Shown: positions 57,483 through 64,000 of the stretch, piece after piece
Layout: each line of letters starts with the position of its first letter
Position numbering within the stretch: position 1 is the first letter of the stretch
From: Leptodontidium sp. MPI-SDFR-AT-0119
Taxonomy: Eukaryota; Ascomycota; Leotiomycetes; Helotiales; Leptodontidiaceae
Length of the DNA stretch: 64,000 nt
Direction: 5' to 3'
Assembly: GCA_020726505.1 (NCBI GenBank)
Contig: JAHLEZ010000008.1
Span: forward strand, 2,170,001-2,234,000
Position numbers and translations under genes: made by a program
The notes under the pieces: generated by a model
Databases searched by the model: none
What the model saw: only the letters and a program-made list of their open reading frames with translations
Told to the model about the DNA's origin: nothing

Positions 57483-58273
57483 CTACGAGTCCTGTTGTAC
57501 GGTTTGCTGCCGCGCAAAAGTCAGCCTTGCTTCTGCAGTCCGCATATTTCCCACTTCAAATGCAAGGGAAACTCACCACAAGCCAGTCCATCCCCTCGTC
57601 AACACCACTGCCATCCACCGCACTGCATGCCACGATACTCCAATTCCGATCCCTCAACTCCCCCAACTTCAACGCCTCACTTATCTCCCCAGCTCCCTTT
57701 GCCCCCGGCTGATCCTGCTTGTTCGCAAATACCAACAGCGCAGCGTCCTTCAACTCGTCCTCGTTCAACATCGCTGCTAACTCTTCCGAAGCGGTTCCCA
57801 GTCGATCAATATCTGTTGAGTCGATCACGAAGATCACAGCCGCTGTATTGGCGTAGTAACATCTCCAGTACGGTCGTATAGATGTTTGGCCACCGAGATC
57901 CTGGAGGTCAGGTAAGTAGAAGTCGAGGAAGAGGCGAAAAGAGGTAACATACCCAGACATTGAAATTTAGGTTTTTATAAGTCACCGACTCGACGTTGAA
58001 TCCTATCGTAGGTATCGTAGTGACCACCTCTCCAATCTGCGTGTCTGCAGTCAGCATCCAGCCAGCAAGGCCCAAGCAGAATGTAATATACCTTCAGTCT
58101 GTATAAAAGGGTTGTCTTTCCAGCATTGTCCTAAAAGCCGCCATCAACATCAGTACACATCCAAACCCCCCAAAACAAGACATCTAAATATGCCATACCA
58201 GTCCCAGAATCAATATCCGAATCTCCTTCTTCGACCATAGCATGCCCGATAACCACGATACACTGGCACCCAT
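57483..58273 (-). CDS. ARL1: ADP-ribosylation-factor-like GTPase Arl1
   Basis: Five exons on the minus strand: 58273..58199, 58130..58092, 58036..57953, 57900..57577, 57506..57483 (181 aa). Arl1 recruits golgins and AP-1/Arf-GEFs at the trans-Golgi. Visible parts: myristoylation Gly2 ([10 protein letters not shown]), P-loop GLDNAGKTT, switch [12 protein letters not shown], switch [16 protein letters not shown], guanine motif NKQD, and the CSAVDGSG stretch. The 24-nt last exon gives QTVQQDS. The length matches the family. It is divergent from the eL39 gene; less than 450 bp separate the start codons. Confidence 0.96.
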
Positions 58274-58719
58274 CTTGAACTGTGTCCTTTCTACTACCCA
58301 AACTAGCCGTTCGCTCTGCTCCCTTTATTTGTATTCAAAGCCCTCGTTATGCCGTTCGTGAAATCCTCACTTCGTTAAAAGCAAGATACCGTCGTGAAAG
58401 TATTGTTCGTGGCGAGGGGTGTCGAAGTTTAAAATCTCGAGTCGCTGAAACCCAAGGCTTGCCTTCTGGATTTCCAATACCGCTGGTTGCTCGCTCTCCA
58501 GCCTCACATGCCCACGGCCCGAGCTTTGGCGCTAACGGGCAAAGCATCTAGGCCGAAAACAGAAATCGCTGACTAATAAGGCGCCTGCTTGAAGGGGAGC
58601 GCCATAGAGATCAGGTGACTTAAGCGAGCAAAATCCACAGCCCAATATTCCGAAAGTTGGACCTCGATTTTCAACGTCTTCTTGCTAAGCCAAACCTCGA
58701 CACCCACGACAACGTCAAG
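58274..58719. promoter_or_regulatory. bidirectional promoter of ARL1 and eL39
   Basis: These 446 bp separate two divergent start codons. TCAGGTGACTT lies near 58612-58622 and resembles the TCATGTGACCA element between the eS12 and uS8 genes. The function of the motif is inferred. Confidence 0.5.
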
Positions 58720-59175
58720 ATGCCGGTACGTCTACCTTCCCCCGAGCAACCCCTCAATCAATCTGTTGCATATGCTGGATCTGGTAATGGAGAACGGGCT
58801 GCGCGACGGCGGCTGAGGTGGAATGAGGGGCGATGACTATGGTATATTGGATGGAGAGATACTGATGAGATTGTGTATGCAGAGCCACAAGACCTTCCGC
58901 ACGAAAGTGAAGCTCGCCAGAGCCCAGAAGCAAAACAGACCTATCCCACAATGGATCCGTCTTCGCACTGGTAACACCATCCGGTACGCACATCCTGGAC
59001 CCCTCCCTCAATCTACACTTCGCCGATCGCTCTGCTGGATAGCCTCTACGAACTGGTGGGAGGGCGACTGGCAGGAGCACGATCGATACGCAGCAGCATG
59101 GAATGGTAGCTAACAAGCACGCATAGATACAACGCAAAGCGGAGACATTGGAGAAAGACACGCATCGGTATCTGA
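58720..59175 (+). CDS. RPL39: 60S ribosomal protein eL39
   Basis: Three exons: 58720..58725 (ATGCCG), 58883..58983, 59127..59175, giving the expected 51 aa. The protein reads [20 protein letters not shown], then [20 protein letters not shown], then [11 protein letters not shown]. eL39 is a very small basic protein lining the peptide exit tunnel of the large subunit. The first coding exon is only six nucleotides; introns are 157 and 143 bp, longer than most in this window, as is common in fungal ribosomal-protein genes. The coding exons are too short to be found as an open frame. Confidence 0.97.
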
Positions 59176-61626
59176 GCAACTCACCCACCCACAACCTCAC
59201 CCGCGGCATTCCTCTACCTCGCAATACCACACACACACTCCATCCTCGAAAAATCTCACCTTCTTCTCTCAATCGCCTTCGCCTCAACGCAGTTCTTCGT
59301 TTCTGGCAGGCAGTCCTAGGTTGGGATGTCTCTTCAATTATTTTCTCTGATGGATGAATGTGTGTTGCATGAGGTTCGGGAATGAACGATTTGGCGGATG
59401 GGGCGAAAGATTTCTTCGTTTGATGGTTGATTGCGACTGGAACTGATATTGCTTTGGGAAATGGAAATGGAGGGGCGTCTTCTTCCTTTTTACGATTTCT
59501 GCTCGTTTTCTTGCATTGCCATTGAGGGTGTAGCAGCACAACACAATGAAATGGAGAAATAAAAGACGCCTGTTGTTCTTCGTGGAATTCGGATTGTGCG
59601 TCTGATTGAATTGTTGCGTACGGATTGCAGAATAGTCGACGAATGGCCTTGAGCTTTCTGCGGCGTTGATCCATTGACCCTCAAGCCTTCTCACAGTCTC
59701 GGTTGCATCCACTAACCTGCGCTTCTGCGGGGTAAATATGATCTATTCGTGTTCCTAAGTTGCTTGAGGTCTACCTTACCCATTCCCTAGCATGGTGAGA
59801 GTATGTTTACGAGGCTGAAGCTCTGTCGAGCATCTATGCTCTCTATCTCTAGTAACTAATCGCATACATTACGAGATATCTCCTCTTCTATCTCCCATGC
59901 CAGTAGCACCCCTCCAAATATCAAGTCTCCTTCCCACCAACCTCTCCGTACCCATACTCCCAGAACAGAACCTCTGGCCAGATTATCAGTCTAGAACATC
60001 TCAGTCAAAACTTATTTGCAAACCGTTAGACTTTTCCGAAAGACACCACAGCCATTCCCAACTCATCTCACGCTGACCCCCATCCTCTTTCACCATTCAC
60101 ATTACCCCACGCTACATTACTGCACCACAACCCCTCCAACCATTCTGATCCCTCCATATCCAACCCGCCAGAACAATGACCTCCTCATAATGCCTCTGGG
60201 TCTGGGACTGAATTGATTCTGAGCAGCCTGCTTGAGAATCTATCTACCCTTAGTCCAGGGATGCAGTCTTAATGTCTTGTGCAGAGAGAACCGATCCCGA
60301 GAATCTTTTTTTTTTTTTCAATTCTCAGATTTCCATTCCGAGGAAAGTTACAGACAGATTCTCTGGAGCAAGCCCAGCACATCCAAGCAAGGGTACCTAG
60401 GTACCTGGGCACGCGACCTCTGGGGAAGTGAGTTATGATACTCCAGTACAACATGTATATATAATAAGTAGATTCCTACCCAAGGTCTGTGATGGTGTGA
60501 TGGTATGGCACGGTACGGTATTGTATAGATCAGCACCTAGCAGCCAGCAGCAATAGCAAGAGCCAGCCTTGCTGCTGAGACGAAGACACGAAGCAAATTA
60601 TATATACGGATAGACTACCAAATATAATAGTAATAAGAAAGTAGCAAGTAACAAATACTATAAAGTAAGGTAAGAAGATGGCAAGGCTGACTATCTTCAT
60701 TAGTGTGCGTGATCGCAGACAGCAAGAAAATGATGGTTGGTGATTGTATATACCAAAGAATTCGATACCACGAGAAAGAGGAGGGAGGGGAAGAGAGGAC
60801 TAGGAGTTTGACAGAACCAGATAGAATAGGAAAACATCCAAGCAAATGGAATGGAATGGAATGATACGGCATGTGTCTCTTGGATGGTTCTCGTCTAGTA
60901 GAGATTATATGTTGTGAGCAGAGGTTTGGAGAGGAAGTAGCTAGATGAGATGGACTTGCTTCAAAGAGAGAAGGAAAGGGAGAGGGATTGCGTCTGGGGT
61001 TGGAGGATAGACTTTAGCTGGGGAATTGCGACGAGAAAGCCTTGTTTGTTTCATTGGACCCCGTGACAGAACAAGGCTGAGAGAAACGGATTGAGAGAGG
61101 GGGAGGGAGAACACGAAAAGGAAGGACTGCATAGGAGGAACGGGTTGGGACAGGAGAAGAATAAATACATTGTCTGTTTTGTAAGTAGCCACGTGTCTTG
61201 GGAGGGTATAGGTCAGGAACACATCACAAATCATTCAATCACGTCACAAGTCACGTCATGTCACATCACAGAAGTTCAAGTTGTTGTGTAAAGTCTCGAT
61301 TTTTACGCCCTTATCTACCATCCAGAGCCAGCAATGCTCCTGGTCAAGACATCCGAGGAAGCCTTCCATAGAAGAAACCCTTTGTGATACCGGAACGCCA
61401 TACCGTAGTGAGGCTCAGAAGAAAGAAACCGGGGAAGACGACCCACGCCGAATGAACAACGAACCACCAGATGATCGCAATCAAAAGGCAGCTAGCCAAG
61501 GAAAACGAAACACCGTGTATGTATGCAGGGAGAAAAACGTATCAGCACACCCAAGTGATGAAGGTGGATATATCAGATAGCACAAGTGTCGTATCGTATC
61601 CTCCCCCGAACCAAGACGTGAACTGC
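59176..61626. other. 2.4-kb intergenic region
   Basis: The 3' region of eL39 faces the 3' end of SKP1. A T-run of 12 is near 60308-60319 and AT-rich, repeat-like DNA lies near 60600-60680. Overlapping frames, including a 306-codon minus-strand frame over the eL39 gene itself, are shadows or random. No gene supported. Confidence 0.5.
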
Positions 61627-62368
61627 TTAACGATCCTCAGCCCACTCGTTCTCGCGGCGAATCTGCTCTTCCTCCTCAGGGGTGAAGTCGTTGGTAATGT
61701 TGAAGGTCTTGCGAATCTCCTCTGGCGACTTGCCCTTGATCATGTTGGCGACGGTCTTGCATCCAACATCAAGCAGGGGCTTGATGTCCAGATAGTTCGA
61801 AGCCTGCAGAATTGAAGTCAGTATTGTTTCGAAGCGTAGGGGCATGGCAGATCCATTGGAGGTACTCACCAGAATGATCTCGAACAACATCTCCTGGTCA
61901 ACCTGCATGAATTTCTGGTCCCACTCCTCGATATCGGTGGTCTTCTTGCGGGAGTCGGAGTCATCATCGGTGGCGGCAACGGGGTCAGCCTTGTGATGCT
62001 CGCACCACTCGATAACCTTCTTGAGAACGGACTCGTTGACCTGCGCGCAGTTGTTAGTACTTTGAAATTCAAAGGTGAGGTCCAGTTCGAGGGGGGCTGT
62101 AGAACGGAAAAGGTGAGCTTACGTTGGGGATTGGCACATCGGTGTTCAAGGCACTGTCTCCAAGATCCTCCATCATGTTCTTGATCAACATGCTCTTCTC
62201 AGCGACGGCCTTGTCTGCAGGTGGGAGTCAGTGGTGTTCCATTTCAATGTGCTTCGAGTGCGGCGCGGGGCGTGCGCGTGTTTGGGGTTGGAGGGGGAGG
62301 GGTATCTTACCAACTTTGATGGCGACGCCATCGTTGCTGATCAAGGTGATCTGAATGTTCTCGGACAT
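61627..62368 (-). CDS. SKP1: SCF ubiquitin-ligase subunit Skp1
   Basis: Four exons on the minus strand: 62368..62311, 62214..62123, 62040..61870, 61803..61627 (165 aa). Skp1 bridges cullin-1 to F-box proteins in SCF E3 ligases. The BTB/POZ-like N-terminus ([52 protein letters not shown]) is followed by the acidic loop ([18 protein letters not shown]) and the F-box-binding helices ([55 protein letters not shown]). This is a very conserved protein of the standard fungal length, ending in WAEDR. Complete. Confidence 0.98.
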
Positions 62369-64000
62369 CTTGAGTATGATGGTGTAGTGAGGATGAAGAA
62401 AGTGTAGAGGGTATGTGTGCGTAGTAGTCTGATGGCTGACTGACTGAGATGGTCGGTCGTGACGATGTTGGGGCGTGGTGGTTGTCTTTTGTAGGCAGGA
62501 CGAAGGCTCATGAACAGAGAACAGAGTTGGTTGGTGGGCCTTTGTAGGCGCGGCTTGACGATGATTGGAAGCTAGCGCCGTTGTAGCCTTGAGCTTAAAT
62601 AGCCGAAGCACTCCGAATGCAACAGGAATCACCGATTTCCTTTGAGAGCTATTTCCGTCGGTGAACGGACCTGGCGCTGGGAGAAAGAAGACTAGGGAAG
62701 CAAATTTACAGAGTGAATGAATAGGCAGCCATGCTTTTCTTTCTCTCTGTTCTGTTTGATTTTCTCTTTAATTTTCTCTTGGAGTCACCTCGCCGCTTGC
62801 ATCCTTTCCCTGCATAGCTGAGTCACCTGGCTTTGTTGGCCAGGAAAGACAGTGAGCGACGAGATGCGGCCGCTTGGCTAGAAAAGTTTGGAAGGTTCGG
62901 AACTCGCTCCAGCGCTTCCCCAGATCTTCTTTCAGGCGCGCGCGCGTCATCTTTGACTTTCGCATTTTTTAAGTAGTGACAGATAGATGTTCACTTTCGA
63001 ACCTGGGGGAAGATCAATTCAGTCACTGCATTGGACAATTAGAGTCAATCCGAGGGACAGAGTAACAGATAACATTCATTGTGACTTAGGAATGGAGGTG
63101 CAGGCAGTATTGACAGATTCCTTCCATTGTTGTTTACCTGGCCAAAGGCAAAGGCATGAAGGTAGACAAAGGAAGTGGCTGTAAGGACCCGCTGAAAGGA
63201 AGTAGGTACGACAGCCTTCAAATTTAAACTGTTGGGCATTCCTCCATCGCCAAGCCACTTTCTCTGATACTGTTTGATGGACCAGATCCACATACCTTAC
63301 CTAGGCATGGGGCCGTTGCAAGCCAATAGGTAAATTACCTCCGTGGGACTAACGTCAACGTGCCAACTCTCCCTACCAAACATCTACACATCTTACAACT
63401 TTTCTAACCTCTAAAAATTCTTGGCAATTGAAAGGCCAGAGCGCACATATGCAGCTCTTATCTTGATACCTCCGTCCCTATCCACAACCCCATCCGATCC
63501 AGCTTATCTTTAGAAATACTCCATGTGGATTCAAAGAGCTTGCATGAAGCCCGCAAGGCATCCGGAATGTCAAGCCACCGCCGGGCAGGCCAGGCCAGGC
63601 CAGGGCAGGCATCCGCAGCTTGGAAGAGATACGAGTAAAAGGCTGAGAGGACTAAGAGAAAAGTCCATCAGCTTTGTCAGCCTCAAAATTTCCACTTTTA
63701 TGCCAAATACAATTGATTGATTGGCCCGATCACACGTGATGGACCATTACCAGTTGAGTTGGCCTTTGTACGGGATTTGGGATGGGGATGGGAATGAGAA
63801 TGAAAATGGGTTTGGTGAATGAGGACTATGTCCTCGCTTATGCATTGAGGGTTATGTTCTGTGTTAAGTTTCAAGGCCAGGAGCTGACTGCTTGCTTCTA
63901 GTGGTTTCAGCGTCCAATTCATCCTCGCCAGAGGTCTAGGAGGGGAGATTGAGCCGGGGCGATTCAAGAATGTGGAGAGATGGTTGATAAACTGTGAGGA
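62369..64000. other. intergenic region to the window end
   Basis: SKP1 promoter and further non-coding DNA. A GGCCA/GGGCA-type repeat lies near 63580-63610. Only short, domain-free frames are present on either strand up to the edge of the window. Confidence 0.5.

Noticed and set aside
58754..59674. 306-codon minus-strand frame
   Set aside because: It overlaps the eL39 exons on the opposite strand, which are certain, and has no domain.

Overview
This window is nuclear DNA of a filamentous ascomycete (Pezizomycotina, possibly a leotiomycete). The evidence is many short introns (about 47-110 bp) with GTATGT/GTAAGT-like donors and CTAAC/CTGAC branch points, a single dispersed 5S rRNA gene, fungal-only families (UstYa-like, AA9, GT90/CAP-type) and wide gene spacing. 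There are no operons. I rebuilt the gene models by hand from splice signals, reading frame and family motifs; exon coordinates are in each entry.

Layout. 1-975: 3' part of CBF5/dyskerin. 1231-2125 (-): a four-exon UstYa-like oxidase. 2.1-7.7 kb: gene-poor. 7686-9550 (+) and 10726-12125 (-): two tail-to-tail paralogous cysteine-rich single-pass membrane proteins. 13896-14799 (-): AA9 polysaccharide monooxygenase. 15.7 kb: small TA-flanked inverted-repeat element. 16526-28681: three same-strand copies of an Nta1-like N-terminal amidase, separated by about 2-4 kb, with a doubtful small gene (20.8 kb) between the first two. 29-31.7 kb: gene-poor. 31692-33943: divergent SRA-YDG protein. 34337-37930: Pus7 pseudouridine synthase. 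38.3-49.2 kb is a gene-dense housekeeping block: unknown protein, cysteine dioxygenase, parvulin, divergent eS12 and uS8 genes, I9-like small protein, ISG12-like membrane protein and GT90 glycosyltransferase. 49.6-52.2 kb: decayed ankyrin gene. It is followed by a 245-bp inverted-repeat element and a 5S rRNA gene. 53.9-55.5 kb: peroxisomal-type catalase. 57.5-59.2 kb: divergent ARL1 and eL39. 61.6-62.4 kb: SKP1. The rest to 64 kb shows no gene.

The genes do not form one pathway. Translation and rRNA/tRNA modification are strongly represented (CBF5, Pus7, eS12, uS8, eL39, 5S). The most unusual feature is the triplicated amidase. In every copy the catalytic cysteine codon is split by an intron and completed by a 13-nt micro-exon. 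The copies differ in intron positions and in the length of their disordered tails. No CRISPR, prophage or autonomous transposon was seen. No clearly new system can be proven from sequence alone; the amidase array, the tail-to-tail receptor-like pair and the solitary UstYa gene are the best leads.
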